Shown here one piece after another: positions 33,984 through 43,603 of a stretch of DNA of 64,000 nt (the first letter of the stretch is position 1; each line of letters begins with the position of its first letter). Source of the stretch: Firmicutes bacterium UBA5201 (GTDB lineage Bacteria > Bacillota > Clostridia > Peptostreptococcales > Acidaminobacteraceae); the NCBI GenBank assembly GCA_002412775.1, contig DHVT01000025.1, positions 145,923 through 209,922 of the forward strand. Reading direction: 5' to 3'. The translations under genes and the position numbers were made by a program. A model generated the notes under the pieces. The model did not search any database. It had not been told where the DNA came from and saw only the letters and a program-made list of their open reading frames with translations.

Positions 33984-35257
33984 ATCAACACTCCTTCCAT
34001 CAGTTTAGCCGGATTTGTTATAACACCAGTAATAGCGGATGCCGCCGCCACTGCCGGACTGCATAAATACACTTCAGACTCGGGATGTCCCATTCTACCC
34101 ACAAAATTTCGATTGGTAGTCGATAATGCGATCTCACCTTTTGCCAATACGCCCATATGTCCACCTAAGCAGGGGCCACAAGTAGGTGTACTCACTACTG
34201 CTCCCGCCTCAATAAACACCTGTATAAGTCCCTCCGATATCGCATCTAAATAAACCTTTTGCGTTATGGGAATCACAATTGTTCTAACTCTAGGGTGTAT
34301 ACTCTGGCCTTTTAAAATAGCAGCTGCTACACGTAAATCTTCTAATCGTCCATTTGTACAAGATCCTATCACAACTTGATCCACGGCCACTCCACAGGCA
34401 TCATCTATCGGGCGTGTGTTTTCTGGAAGATGGGGAAATGCCACTGTCAGCGGTACCGAACTTAAATCTATAACAATCGTTTTTTCATAGTGAGCATCCT
34501 CATCAGCTTCAAAGATAACCCCAACGCGCTTTGCTTGCCGATTCAAATAGTCTATTGTCTGTTGATCCACTGGAAAAATACCATTTTTGGCCCCTGCTTC
34601 GATGACCATATTCGCCATACTAAAGCGATCATCTATACTCAAGTAATTCAGCCCATCTCCAAAAAACTCCATAGACTTGTAGCGAGCACCTTCAACACCT
34701 ATCATGCCAATAATGTGAAGAATAATATCCTTTCCGCTGACCCAAGGTGATGGTTTGCCTGTCAACACAAATTTAATGGCACTCGGCACTTTGAACCAAC
34801 TTTTCCCCCTCGCCATACCGGCTGCCATATCAGTTGATCCCACACCAGTAGAAAATGCACCTAAGGCACCAAATGTGCAGGTGTGTGAATCCGCACCAAT
34901 CACGACGTCGCCTGCGACAACTAATCCTTTTTCAGGAATCAGCCCATGCTCTATGCCCATTCGACCAACTTCAAAATAATGTGTAATCCCTTTCGTGTGC
35001 GCAAATTGTCTCATCGTTTGACATTGAATGGCTGAAGCAATATCCTTGTTTGGTGTGAAATGATCTGGCACCAAGGCAATCTTATCGCGGTCAAAGACTT
35101 CTGTAGCTCCAATTTCATCATAAGATTTTATTGCAACGGGAGTCGTAATGTCATTACCCATAACCAAATCAAGGGTCGCCACAATCAATTGTCCTGCGAC
35201 TACTTCTTTTAATCCTGCATGAGCCGCTAAAATTTTCTGAGTCATTGTCATACCCAT
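33980..35257 (-). CDS. leuC: 3-isopropylmalate dehydratase large subunit
   Basis: [4Fe-4S] aconitase-family subunit that isomerises 2- to 3-isopropylmalate with LeuD. Cluster ligands are visible in VIGSCTNGR and in TCGPCLGGHMGVL; GADSHTCTFGALGAFSTGVGSTD is the substrate-site motif. 425 residues. Its ATG overlaps a stop codon (TAATG) that belongs to the displaced end of leuA. Confidence 0.95.
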   Translation of the reverse strand: MGMTMTQKILAAHAGLKEVVAGQLIVATLDLVMGNDITTPVAIKSYDEIGATEVFDRDKIALVPDHFTPNKDIASAIQCQTMRQFAHTKGITHYFEVGRMGIEHGLIPEKGLVVAGDVVIGADSHTCTFGALGAFSTGVGSTDMAAGMARGKSWFKVPSAIKFVLTGKPSPWVSGKDIILHIIGMIGVEGARYKSMEFFGDGLNYLSIDDRFSMANMVIEAGAKNGIFPVDQQTIDYLNRQAKRVGVIFEADEDAHYEKTIVIDLSSVPLTVAFPHLPENTRPIDDACGVAVDQVVIGSCTNGRLEDLRVAAAILKGQSIHPRVRTIVIPITQKVYLDAISEGLIQVFIEAGAVVSTPTCGPCLGGHMGVLAKGEIALSTTNRNFVGRMGHPESEVYLCSPAVAAASAITGVITNPAKLMEGVLI

Positions 35258-35380
35258 TAGACCACCCCCATGACAACAGCTTGTTCTTTATGAGCACTTA
35301 AACGATTAAGAGCATCGACATAAGCCTTTAAACTCGCTTCCAAAATATCCATACTCACGCCTTTACCATCACACTTTCTT
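35257..35380 (-). pseudogene. Displaced C-terminal codons of leuA (other frame)
   Basis: In the frame one base off the leuA frame, this stretch encodes CDGKGVSMDILEASLKAYVD, then ALNRL and a tail to a TAA that overlaps the leuC ATG. DGKG...D...ASLKAYVDALNRL is the normal end of the LeuA regulatory domain, so the sequence belongs to leuA and was separated by a one-base change near 35374-35382. Confidence 0.8.
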
Positions 35381-36791
35381 GATTGAACCTTAAAGTGACT
35401 CTTGCCTCACCTTGGGCATCTTCACCTTCAGTTATGGCTTGAATTTGATAATCTTCCAAGAGTCCATGATGCGTTACCAGGCTATCCAGTGCTTTAAATG
35501 CTGCATCTACCGGTCCTTCTCCCATGGCAACGCTTTCTTTTCTTTCACCAGAAGCCATAATACTGACAGTGGCTGTGGATCTCATCTCATTACCCGTGTT
35601 GATCACATAACTACAAAGCTCAAAAGGCCTGTGTTTTTCCAGCCATGTACCTTCTACCAATGCTTCCAAGTCTCGATCATCGACCGATTTTTTCTTATCG
35701 GCCAGCGATTTGAATGCTTCAAGCACTTTATCGAGGGCTAACTCTGACAAATCATAACCCATTTCTACAAGTCGATCTTTCACGGCATGACGACCAGAGT
35801 GTTTACCTAAGATCATGCGATTTTTCTTCAAACCTATAGACTCAGGTGTCATAATTTCATAGGTTTCCGGGTTGGCTAGAACACCATGTTGATGTATGCC
35901 GGACTCGTGTGCAAATGCATTGTCACCAACGATTGCTTTATTTCTTGCAACTTTTGCACCCGTCACTTGTGAAACAAGCCTACTGGTCGGATAAATTTGA
36001 GTTGTATCTATGCGGGTTTCGACTTGATACAAATCATTTCTAGTCCTTAGTGACATAACCAACTCTTCCAAGGCTGCGTTCCCCGCGCGCTCGCCTATGC
36101 CATTGACAGTGACTTCAACTTGCGTGGCACCTGCTCTTATGGCGGATAAACTGTTGGCCACTGCCAGCCCAAGATCGTTATGACAATGAACGCTGATAGA
36201 CACATAATCAGGCATTTTGACATGCTCTCTAATCCCTGTTATTAAGCGATAATATTCCTCTGGTGTCGTATATCCAACCGTGTCTGGAATATTGATTACT
36301 GTAGCACCAGCCTTTATCACACCTTCCAACACCTTATATAAAAATATCGGATTCGATCTTGAAGCATCTTCTGCCGAAAACTCAATATCATGACACCTGA
36401 GCTTTGCGTACTTGACCATATCAATCGCTCTTTCCAAAACCTGATCCGGAGTAGATTTAAGTTTGTACTGCATATGCAAATCCGACGTTGCTATAAATGT
36501 GTGTAGTCTAGGATATAAAGCATATTCCAGTGCATCTAGCGCACAGTCGATATCTTTTTTAGTCGTTCTTGCAAGACTTGCTATTTTAGTGTGCTTCAAA
36601 GTTTTGGAGATTGCCTGTACCGATTCAAAATCCCCTCTGGACGCTATAGCAAAGCCAGCCTCTATGACATCAACACCAAGTTTCTCCAATTGCTTTGCCA
36701 CGAGTAGTTTTTCGGATAGATTCATACTACATCCAGGGGACTGCTCACCATCTCTTAATGTGGTATCAAAAATCGCAATATGTTTTGCCAT
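35355..36791 (-). CDS. leuA: 2-isopropylmalate synthase, C-terminus cut by a frameshift
   Basis: Condenses acetyl-CoA with 2-oxoisovalerate, the committed step of leucine synthesis. The catalytic barrel is intact: FDTTLRDGEQSPGCSMN, HCHNDLGLAVANSLSAI and NGIGERAGNAALEE with metal ligands, then GKHSGRHAVKDRL. The regulatory domain that binds leucine (about residues 395-478) ends early: the frame stops at VMVKA, while the usual terminal helix is encoded in another frame just downstream. Expression is under the T-box leader upstream. Confidence 0.92.
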   Translation of the reverse strand: MAKHIAIFDTTLRDGEQSPGCSMNLSEKLLVAKQLEKLGVDVIEAGFAIASRGDFESVQAISKTLKHTKIASLARTTKKDIDCALDALEYALYPRLHTFIATSDLHMQYKLKSTPDQVLERAIDMVKYAKLRCHDIEFSAEDASRSNPIFLYKVLEGVIKAGATVINIPDTVGYTTPEEYYRLITGIREHVKMPDYVSISVHCHNDLGLAVANSLSAIRAGATQVEVTVNGIGERAGNAALEELVMSLRTRNDLYQVETRIDTTQIYPTSRLVSQVTGAKVARNKAIVGDNAFAHESGIHQHGVLANPETYEIMTPESIGLKKNRMILGKHSGRHAVKDRLVEMGYDLSELALDKVLEAFKSLADKKKSVDDRDLEALVEGTWLEKHRPFELCSYVINTGNEMRSTATVSIMASGERKESVAMGEGPVDAAFKALDSLVTHHGLLEDYQIQAITEGEDAQGEARVTLRFNQESVMVKA

Positions 36792-36829
36792 AAAATATAC
36801 TCTCCTTTATTTTTCTTTTAACCGATAAC

Positions 36830-37105
36830 AAAAAAGCCCCGTCTCTGCATGCGCTTAAACGCTTACAGGGACGAGGCTATGCCACGCGGTACCACCCTAA
36901 TTGTCTCGAAGAGACCACTTTAAAGGTTCAATCAAACCTCTAGTCTGTAACGGGACATCCCGTTCACCCTTACTAGTTAGTTCAGGGTAACTGCTAAGGA
37001 GTGAGTTGTTTTAGTGTTGTCGTACCAATTTTCACCATCCATTGGCTCTCTTAAACGACATAAATCACAAAACTAATTCCCTGATCGCATTTGTTTATTG
37101 TATTG
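36830..37105 (-). promoter_or_regulatory. T-box leader of the leu operon (probably tRNA-Leu)
   Basis: Read on the minus strand, the leader contains the antiterminator box AGGGTGGTACCGCG (36882-36900 region), a terminator of CCTCGTCCCTG with CAGAGACGGGG and six T residues (36830-36878), and stem I with AGAGAG and GGTGAAAATTGG. The specifier is read as CTC at 37005-37003 (Leu) by alignment with the ilv leader. Uncharged tRNA-Leu would stabilise the antiterminator and allow leuACDB transcription. Confidence 0.9.
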
Positions 37106-37111
37106 TTATGC

Positions 37112-37140
37112 ATATTAGCAACATTTCATGCATATGTCAA
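37112..37140 (-). promoter_or_regulatory. Promoter of the leu operon
   Basis: On the minus strand TTGACA (37140-37135), 17 bases, TAATAT (37117-37112). Confidence 0.8.
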
Positions 37141-37177
37141 CAAGTATTTTGAAAATTCAGATTTATCAATAAATGTG

Positions 37178-37206
37178 TTGACATCGGTTTGAGTAACGTG
37201 TAATAT
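37178..37206 (+). promoter_or_regulatory. Promoter of the ilv operon
   Basis: TTGACA (37178-37183), 17 bases, TAATAT (37201-37206): the same hexamers and spacing as the divergent leu promoter, 37 bp away. Confidence 0.8.
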
Positions 37207-37212
37207 GAATTT

Positions 37213-37508
37213 TAATAGATTTGAAATGCGTCGATTGAGAGAAACATATCTGGACATTCATTACAGAGAGCTACTGGTTGGTGGAAAGTAGCATGAAGGG
37301 GATATTTAATAATCACTCATGAGCAGCAAAGTTTAAAGGGATTCCGAGTAAACTGCGCCGGGCTGACTTACGTTACATTGTCAGGATTAATTCGATTTGA
37401 GCTCAAATCGAACGATCTGGTTAGCAGCTAACGCTGGAATGCAGGGTGGTACCGCGGGATCAATATACTCGCCCCTCGACAAATAATATTTTGTCGAGGG
37501 GTTTTTTG
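37213..37508 (+). promoter_or_regulatory. T-box leader of the ilv operon (probably tRNA-Ile)
   Basis: AGGGTGGTACCGCG at 37443-37456 is the T-box; the terminator is CCCCTCGACAAA/TTTGTCGAGGGG plus T-run (37472-37507). Stem I has AGAGAGCTA and GGTGGAAAGTAG. The specifier is read as ATC at 37312-37314 (Ile) because AATCACTC aligns with the CTCACTC of the leu leader. Confidence 0.9.
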
Positions 37509-37547
37509 TGTTCAAAATGCAGAAAAAAGTGGAATAAGGAGGAAAAT

Positions 37548-37778
37548 ATGGAAAGAACACTAAGAGCCTATATCGAAAATGAACCTGAAGTCATGATGCG
37601 AGTAACGGCGCTTTTGAAGCGAAAAGGTTACAGCATGAGAAAGATCCTAATGGAGGCAGATGAGTTCAAATCTGGTGCGTGGCTGAACATCACGCTTGCT
37701 GATGAAGGACCAACATTTACAGTCGCGTTGAATACAGTTGGAAAAGTAGTGGATGTGCACACCGTAGAAGAAATATAA
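37548..37778 (+). CDS. ilvN: Acetolactate synthase small (regulatory) subunit, short ACT form
   Basis: 76 residues, a single ACT domain (MERTLRAYIENEPEVMMRVT, GYSMRKILM). It binds and tunes the catalytic subunit IlvB and senses valine in other species. Usual IlvN/IlvH proteins have 90-170 residues, so this is the minimal IlvM-like form. ATG 37548 follows AAGGAGG. First gene of the ilv operon and set apart from ilvB by ilvC and ilvD. Confidence 0.82.
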   Translation: MERTLRAYIENEPEVMMRVTALLKRKGYSMRKILMEADEFKSGAWLNITLADEGPTFTVALNTVGKVVDVHTVEEI

Positions 37779-37796
37779 AATTAAATGGAGGCAGTT

Positions 37797-38798
37797 ATGG
37801 CGCAAATGTTTTATGAGGATTCGTGTGAGTTATCAGTATTCAGTGGAAAGAAAGTTGCAGTATTGGGTTATGGTAGTCAAGGTCATGCTCATTCACTAAA
37901 TCTCAAGGAAAGTGGTGTTGATGTCGTAGTGGGATTGTATGAAAACTCCAAAAGCTGGGATTTGGCGCTAAAAGCAGGACTGGATGTGAAAGTCAGTGAG
38001 GAAGCTGTCAAAGGAGCCGACTTTGTCATGATGCTTTTACCAGATGAAAAGCAGGCAAAAGTCTATAATGATGTGGTGAGGGGCAATATGAAAAAAGGTG
38101 CTGCACTTGTTTTCGCACATGGCTTCAATGTCCACTTCAATCAAATAGTACCTCCTGAGGATGTGGATGTGTTCATGGTCGCACCTAAAAGTCCAGGGCA
38201 TCTCGTGAGAAGATTATACACTGAGGGCAATGGCGTACCTGCTCTTTTTGCTGTATACCAAGATGCTACAGGAAACGCCAGAAAATTCGCGATGGCATAT
38301 GCTTCTGCAATAGGCTGTGCAAAGGCTGGGATAATAGAAACCACTTTCAAAGAAGAGACAGAGACCGATCTGTTCGGTGAACAGGCTGTGCTCTGTGGAG
38401 GTGTCAGTGAACTGATCAAAGCAGGTTTTGATACTTTGGTAGGTGCTGGATATCAAGAGGAAGTCGCTTACTTCGAATGCCTCCATGAACTCAAGTTGAT
38501 TGTGGATCTGCTCTATGAAGGGGGCTTTGAGCGAATGAGATATTCTGTGAGCGACACCGCAGAATATGGGGATTACAAAGTCGGAAAGCGGATCATAACT
38601 GATGAGACGCGACTCGAGATGAAAAAAGTACTTTCTGAAATACAAAGTGGAGAATTCGCTCAGGCTTGGATCCTTGAAAACATGGCCAATAGACCGATGT
38701 TCAATGCGCGAAGACGCCAAGAAAAAGAACACCCGATGGTGGCAGTTGGAAAGAAACTCAGATCAATGATGAGTTGGCTGCCAAAACAGGAGGATTAA
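37797..38798 (+). CDS. ilvC: Ketol-acid reductoisomerase
   Basis: NADPH-dependent isomeroreductase of branched-chain synthesis. Rossmann motif VLGYGSQGHAHSLNLKESG, catalytic KSPGHLVR and ETFKEETETDLFGEQAVLCGG with metal-binding acidic residues. 333 residues, class I. ATG 37797 is chosen, with TGGAGG 8 bases upstream. Confidence 0.96.
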   Translation: MAQMFYEDSCELSVFSGKKVAVLGYGSQGHAHSLNLKESGVDVVVGLYENSKSWDLALKAGLDVKVSEEAVKGADFVMMLLPDEKQAKVYNDVVRGNMKKGAALVFAHGFNVHFNQIVPPEDVDVFMVAPKSPGHLVRRLYTEGNGVPALFAVYQDATGNARKFAMAYASAIGCAKAGIIETTFKEETETDLFGEQAVLCGGVSELIKAGFDTLVGAGYQEEVAYFECLHELKLIVDLLYEGGFERMRYSVSDTAEYGDYKVGKRIITDETRLEMKKVLSEIQSGEFAQAWILENMANRPMFNARRRQEKEHPMVAVGKKLRSMMSWLPKQED

Positions 38799-40463
38799 AT
38801 GCGAAGCCATAATCTGACCAAAGGCATAGAACGTGCCCCACATAGATCGCTGTTAAAAGCTCTGGGATTGACAGAAAAAGAGATGGGACAACCTTTGATT
38901 GGTGTTGTTAGTGCATTCAGTGAGATCGTACCTGGCCATGCCCATCTGAAAAATATCACAGAAGCGGTCAAAGCAGGTGTCAGAATGAACGGAGGCACTC
39001 CACTGGAATTTCCAACGATAGGTGTGTGCGATGGGCTTGCCATGAATCATGAAGGCATGCGGTATTCACTGGCCAGCAGAGAAGTGATTGCCGATTCGAT
39101 TGAGATCATGGTGACCGCCCATAGTCTCGATGGCATTGTGCTTGTGCCAAACTGTGACAAAATTGTGCCAGGCATGTTGATGGCGGCGGCGCGACTCAAT
39201 CTCCCCACTATCCTCGTCAGTGGTGGCCCTATGCTTGCCGGTGAGACCAATGGAACCATAGTCGATCTCAGCAGCGTATTTGAAGCTGTAGGAGCGGTTA
39301 AAGCCGGTAAAATGTCAATGGAGACATTATCGGAATACGAAGAAAGCGCATGTCCAACTTGTGGGTCGTGCTCAGGTATGTACACAGCGAATTCCATGAA
39401 TTGCATGACTGAAGCAATCGGAATTGCATTACCGGGAAATGGAACAATACCTGCAGTCTACTCTGAAAGAATCCGACTGGCAAAGGAAACGGGAATGCGA
39501 ATAGTTGAGCTGATTAAAGATGATTTCACATGTTCTCAGTTGTTCACGAAAGAATCCTTTCATAATGCACTTAGACTGGATATGGCACTGGGGTGTTCCA
39601 CCAATACGATTTTACACCTTACAGCCATAGCACATGAATCCGATGTGCCATTCGATCTCGAATGGGTGAATGCGATCAGCAGATCCACACCAAACCTTTG
39701 TAGACTAAGTCCTGCAGGTCAACATCACATGGAAGATCTTTACAAAGTGGGTGGGCTTCAAACAGTGCTGTATCAACTCAATGAAGCCGGCCTCCTATAT
39801 GGAGACAGCCCTACAGTTCAGGGCAACACGCTTAGTGATGGCGTTAAAAAACACAAGAAAAAATCTGTAGACGGTCAAGTCATCAAAGCGGTTGATGCAC
39901 CCTATAGTGAATCTGGTGGCATTCAAGTCTTAAGAGGTTCTCTTGCTCCGGGAGGTGCAGTAGTCAAGAAGTCTGCGGTAGCAGACGCTATGATGAATCA
40001 TACCGGACCGGCACGTGTGTTTGATGGTGAAACGGCAGCGGTAGAAGCGATACTGAGTGGTCAAATCCATAAAGGGGATGTGGTCGTTATTCGATTCGAG
40101 GGGCCCAAAGGCGGCCCTGGTATGCCTGAGATGCTCACTCCTACATCAACGCTTGCAGGCATGGGACTTGATAAACATGTCGCACTGCTTACGGATGGTA
40201 GATTTTCAGGTGCGACGCGAGGTGCGGCCATAGGACACATATCACCAGAAGCCCAAGAGGGTGGTCCTATTGCCCTCATAGAGGAAGGTGATCAGATCAG
40301 TATCGATATTTCAAAAGGGACACTGGATCATCACCTCACTATAGAGGAAGTTCATGAACGAACACTTGCTTTTAAACCGAAAGTGCTCAATGTCAAAGGG
40401 TATTTGGCTCGATATGTGAGACTCGTGACATCCGCATCAGAAGGAGCCGTGTTCAGAAAATAA
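38799..40463 (+). CDS. ilvD: Dihydroxy-acid dehydratase
   Basis: Fe-S dehydratase giving 2-oxoisovalerate and 2-oxo-3-methylvalerate. Cluster cysteines lie in LVPNCDKIVPGM, ACPTCGSCSGMYTANSM and MALGCSTNTILHL; GRFSGATRGAAIGHISPEA near the C-terminus is diagnostic. 554 residues. AGGAGG lies at the end of ilvC. Confidence 0.96.
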   Translation: MRSHNLTKGIERAPHRSLLKALGLTEKEMGQPLIGVVSAFSEIVPGHAHLKNITEAVKAGVRMNGGTPLEFPTIGVCDGLAMNHEGMRYSLASREVIADSIEIMVTAHSLDGIVLVPNCDKIVPGMLMAAARLNLPTILVSGGPMLAGETNGTIVDLSSVFEAVGAVKAGKMSMETLSEYEESACPTCGSCSGMYTANSMNCMTEAIGIALPGNGTIPAVYSERIRLAKETGMRIVELIKDDFTCSQLFTKESFHNALRLDMALGCSTNTILHLTAIAHESDVPFDLEWVNAISRSTPNLCRLSPAGQHHMEDLYKVGGLQTVLYQLNEAGLLYGDSPTVQGNTLSDGVKKHKKKSVDGQVIKAVDAPYSESGGIQVLRGSLAPGGAVVKKSAVADAMMNHTGPARVFDGETAAVEAILSGQIHKGDVVVIRFEGPKGGPGMPEMLTPTSTLAGMGLDKHVALLTDGRFSGATRGAAIGHISPEAQEGGPIALIEEGDQISIDISKGTLDHHLTIEEVHERTLAFKPKVLNVKGYLARYVRLVTSASEGAVFRK

Positions 40464-40484
40464 GATAGATCAGGAGGAGTGACA

Positions 40485-42146
40485 ATGAAATTAAGTGGTG
40501 CGCAGATCGTAATAGAGTGTCTCAACGCTCAAGAAGTTGAAGCCATATTCGGTTTTCCTGGTGGTGCTGTGATTCCGTTATATGATGCGCTCTACGACGC
40601 GAAGTATCCAATGAAACACTATAGGACATGTCATGAGCAAGGAGCGGTTCATGCGGCTGACGGTTATGCCAGGACTACAGGAAAAGTGGGCGTCTGTATT
40701 GTCACATCGGGACCTGGAGCCACCAATACCATCACCGGTATTGCAACGGCTTATATGGATTCCGTGCCTCTAGTGATCATCACGGGACAAGTGGGAAGAC
40801 CTTTGTTGGGCAGAGATTCTTTTCAAGAAGTGGATATCACTGCAATGACTCTGACCATAACCAAACATTGTGAAATGGTAAAGACCGCCAGTCAAATTGA
40901 AAGTACACTTATGCGCGCTTTTGAAATAGCAAGGTCGGGTAGACCTGGACCCGTGCTGATCGATATTCCCAAAGATATTATGACTCAAGTTGTCGAGTAT
41001 CGTGGAGAGGTCATGAAACCAAACGCTGTACATCAGGAGTTGGATCATGAAGCGATTCAAGTCGCAATAGAGGCACTTAAAAACGCAAAAAATCCTGTGA
41101 TTTTAGCAGGAGGGGGCGTCAGTCATGCAAGTGCCGGTGATGTGTTGAAAGAGTTTGCGATTCGCTCCAATATTCCCGTTGTCAACACACTTATGGGCAG
41201 TGGAGCATTTCCACAAAGCCATCATTTATCTTATGGATTGATTGGGATGCATGGCTCCGTAGTGGCCAATAGCTGCCTCTCAAACTCTGATGTCATCCTC
41301 GCAATCGGGGCGCGCTTCAGCGATCGCGTCATAGGTGCCTCAGAAAAGTTTTGCTCTGGTGCAAAAATTATTCAAATCGACATAGACATCAATGAAGTCG
41401 GGAAAAACAAGGAAATCATGTACCCTATAGTTGGTGATTTGGGGAAAGTTTTGTCAATCTTCAGTGAAAAACTCGATGGTTTTAGGTGGAAATCCCGTTC
41501 AGATGCAGGAAAGAAAAGTGATGTGGACCATAAAGCAAAACAAATGCTCTCAGCGATTAGGCAAACATTTGGTGATGAAGCAATCGTAGTGACGGAAGTC
41601 GGGCAGCATCAAATGTGGACAGCCCAGTATTATGGTTTTGAGAAGACACGAAAGTTCATAACATCCGGTGGACTTGGCACAATGGGCTTTGGTCTAGGAG
41701 CTGCCATAGGATCCCAAATCGGTAATCCTGAGCAGACAGTTGTCCATATAGCCGGAGACGGTAGCTTCAAGATGAATTCAAATGAACTGGGAACGGTAAG
41801 CAAATACAATATTCCAATCAAGACATTCATTTTCAATAATAATGCTCTAGGTATGGTCAGACAGTGGCAACGTATGTTTTGTGAATCGAGATTCAGTGAG
41901 ACAGATGGAGATGATTCCGTTGATTTTGTGAAACTGGCTGAAGCTTATGGTATTGACGGATACAGAGTGTCCACACAAGAAGAACTTGAGGCCGTTCTGA
42001 AGATCATCAAGAACATTAAGCGTCCAGTCGTTGTGGATTGTATCATTGACCATGATGAAAATGTTTATCCGATTATCCCCCCTGGAAAAGGCATTACTGA
42101 AATGGTCACTGCGTTCGAAACGACAAAAAGAGAGGTGTCATTGTGA
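40485..42146 (+). CDS. ilvB: Acetolactate synthase catalytic subunit
   Basis: ThDP-dependent condensation of two pyruvates or pyruvate with 2-oxobutyrate. FGFPGGAVIPLYDAL, the catalytic Glu in YRTCHEQGAVHAADGYAR, VTSGPGATNTITGIATAYMDS and the ThDP motif GDGSFKMNSNELGT are intact. ATG 40485 follows AGGAGG; GTG 40479 in frame is less likely. 553 residues. Confidence 0.96.
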   Translation: MKLSGAQIVIECLNAQEVEAIFGFPGGAVIPLYDALYDAKYPMKHYRTCHEQGAVHAADGYARTTGKVGVCIVTSGPGATNTITGIATAYMDSVPLVIITGQVGRPLLGRDSFQEVDITAMTLTITKHCEMVKTASQIESTLMRAFEIARSGRPGPVLIDIPKDIMTQVVEYRGEVMKPNAVHQELDHEAIQVAIEALKNAKNPVILAGGGVSHASAGDVLKEFAIRSNIPVVNTLMGSGAFPQSHHLSYGLIGMHGSVVANSCLSNSDVILAIGARFSDRVIGASEKFCSGAKIIQIDIDINEVGKNKEIMYPIVGDLGKVLSIFSEKLDGFRWKSRSDAGKKSDVDHKAKQMLSAIRQTFGDEAIVVTEVGQHQMWTAQYYGFEKTRKFITSGGLGTMGFGLGAAIGSQIGNPEQTVVHIAGDGSFKMNSNELGTVSKYNIPIKTFIFNNNALGMVRQWQRMFCESRFSETDGDDSVDFVKLAEAYGIDGYRVSTQEELEAVLKIIKNIKRPVVVDCIIDHDENVYPIIPPGKGITEMVTAFETTKREVSL

Positions 42147-43354
42147 CAATAAAGGCAATTTATGAACGCATTCTCGATGCTGATCTGAGACTTAAAGGCA
42201 TACTCGATAAAACCGATTTGATTTACAGTGATTTCTTCAGCTTTGAGTCCGGCAATAGTATTTTCATCAAACCGGAAAATCTTCAGAAGACTGGAGCATT
42301 TAAGATTAGAGGGGCCTACAATAAGTTGGCCCAACTGACTGAATCCGAACGAGAAGCTGGAGTAATTACCGCGTCGGCCGGCAATCATGCTCAGGGAGTA
42401 GCATATGCAGCGAGTCTTATGGGGATTGAAGCTACAATAGTCATGCCGACGACAACACCACTAATCAAAATCAATGCGACAAAAAATTATGGTGCCAAAG
42501 TTGAGCTTTATGGAGATTCTTATGATGATGCTTTTGCTCATGCACTAAAACTACGAGCCAGTCGAGGAGCAACAATGGTACATCCATTCAATGACCTTGA
42601 TGTGATTGCTGGACAGGGGACAATAGGAAAAGAAATCCTCGATCAACTGCCAAATGTGGATATCATACTGGTACCTGTCGGTGGCGGTGGACTAATCAGT
42701 GGAATTGGTGCTTATGTGAAGAGTGTCAATCCGAATTGCAGAGTGGTTGGTGTCGAACCAGAAGGCGCAATGTCAATGAAGACCTCAATGGATCGAGGGC
42801 AAATCGTCAGACTGGGTTCGGTTCATACTGTGGCAGATGGGGTTGCCGTCAAAGAAATAGGTGATAAAAATTTTGAGATTGCAAGACATGTGGTTGATGA
42901 AATGGTAACAGTGACTGATTATGAAATTATGGATGCATTTCTCATGCTGCTTGAAAAACATAAAATTGTTTCAGAGAATTCAGGTGCTCTCAGTTTGGCA
43001 GCCATCAAAAAACTGAATGTGAGAAACAAGACTATTGTCAGTGTGCTTTCGGGTGGAAACATAGATGTTGTCACTGTTTCTGCAATGATCAACAAAGGAC
43101 TGACGAAAAGGGGACGTATTTTTTGTTTTTCTGTTGATTTACCGGACACACCAGGACAACTATTGACGATATCACAAATTTTATCGGATCAGAAAGCCAA
43201 TGTCATTAAACTGGATCATAACCAATTCATGAATTTTGACAGATTCAATCATGTGCAATTACAGGTTACGGTAGAAACCAATGGGCATGAACATATTCAT
43301 AATATTGTTCATGGACTGAATAATGTGGGATATGTCGTGAAGCAAGTCTATTGA
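42143..43354 (+). CDS. ilvA: Threonine dehydratase (ammonia-lyase)
   Basis: PLP enzyme making 2-oxobutyrate from threonine for isoleucine synthesis. The PLP lysine is in TGAFKIRGAYNKL; SAGNHAQGVAYAA and VPVGGGGLISGI bind the cofactor. About 75 C-terminal residues (FSVDLPDTPGQLLTISQIL) form an ACT domain, the 400-residue class rather than the 500-residue E. coli IlvA. GTG start overlaps the ilvB stop. Being in the Ile-responsive operon supports a biosynthetic role. Confidence 0.93.
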   Translation: MTIKAIYERILDADLRLKGILDKTDLIYSDFFSFESGNSIFIKPENLQKTGAFKIRGAYNKLAQLTESEREAGVITASAGNHAQGVAYAASLMGIEATIVMPTTTPLIKINATKNYGAKVELYGDSYDDAFAHALKLRASRGATMVHPFNDLDVIAGQGTIGKEILDQLPNVDIILVPVGGGGLISGIGAYVKSVNPNCRVVGVEPEGAMSMKTSMDRGQIVRLGSVHTVADGVAVKEIGDKNFEIARHVVDEMVTVTDYEIMDAFLMLLEKHKIVSENSGALSLAAIKKLNVRNKTIVSVLSGGNIDVVTVSAMINKGLTKRGRIFCFSVDLPDTPGQLLTISQILSDQKANVIKLDHNQFMNFDRFNHVQLQVTVETNGHEHIHNIVHGLNNVGYVVKQVY

Positions 43355-43417
43355 ACAGGCGTTGCTCGCATATTTAGCCTGTAAATAAAATAAATAGACA
43401 GAAAAATGCAATAATGA

Positions 43418-43446
43418 TTGACAGACTTAAACTTTGCGGGTAAACT
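43418..43446 (+). promoter_or_regulatory. Promoter of the aromatic amino acid operon
   Basis: TTGACA, 17 bases, TAAACT, followed by a leader of about 340 bases before aroF. Confidence 0.7.
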
Positions 43447-43489
43447 AAGTAAAAATCAGGGTCGAATAAGGCCCGAGAATGGATGAAAA

Positions 43490-43603
43490 CCTATGAATCT
43501 GTCATTGAGTACACCTAAAATGACAAATGAATATTTTGGTTACTTTAGCTGGAGCTTTTTCTTTTATGGCGCTGGCTATTTTGCGTACAAAAAAATTCAT
43601 AGG
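43490..43603 (+). promoter_or_regulatory. Long-range pairing arms in the aromatic leader
   Basis: CCTATGAAT (43490-43498) is the perfect complement of ATTCATAGG (43595-43603), bracketing the aromatic codon cluster. Translation of the leader peptide would open this pairing, a suitable switch for the downstream terminator. The mechanism is inferred. Confidence 0.5.

Noticed and set aside
35374..35385. Programmed -1 frameshift in leuA
   Set aside because: The site lacks a usable slippery heptamer; re-pairing of the P- and A-site tRNAs after slipping would be poor, so mutation or sequencing error is more likely.
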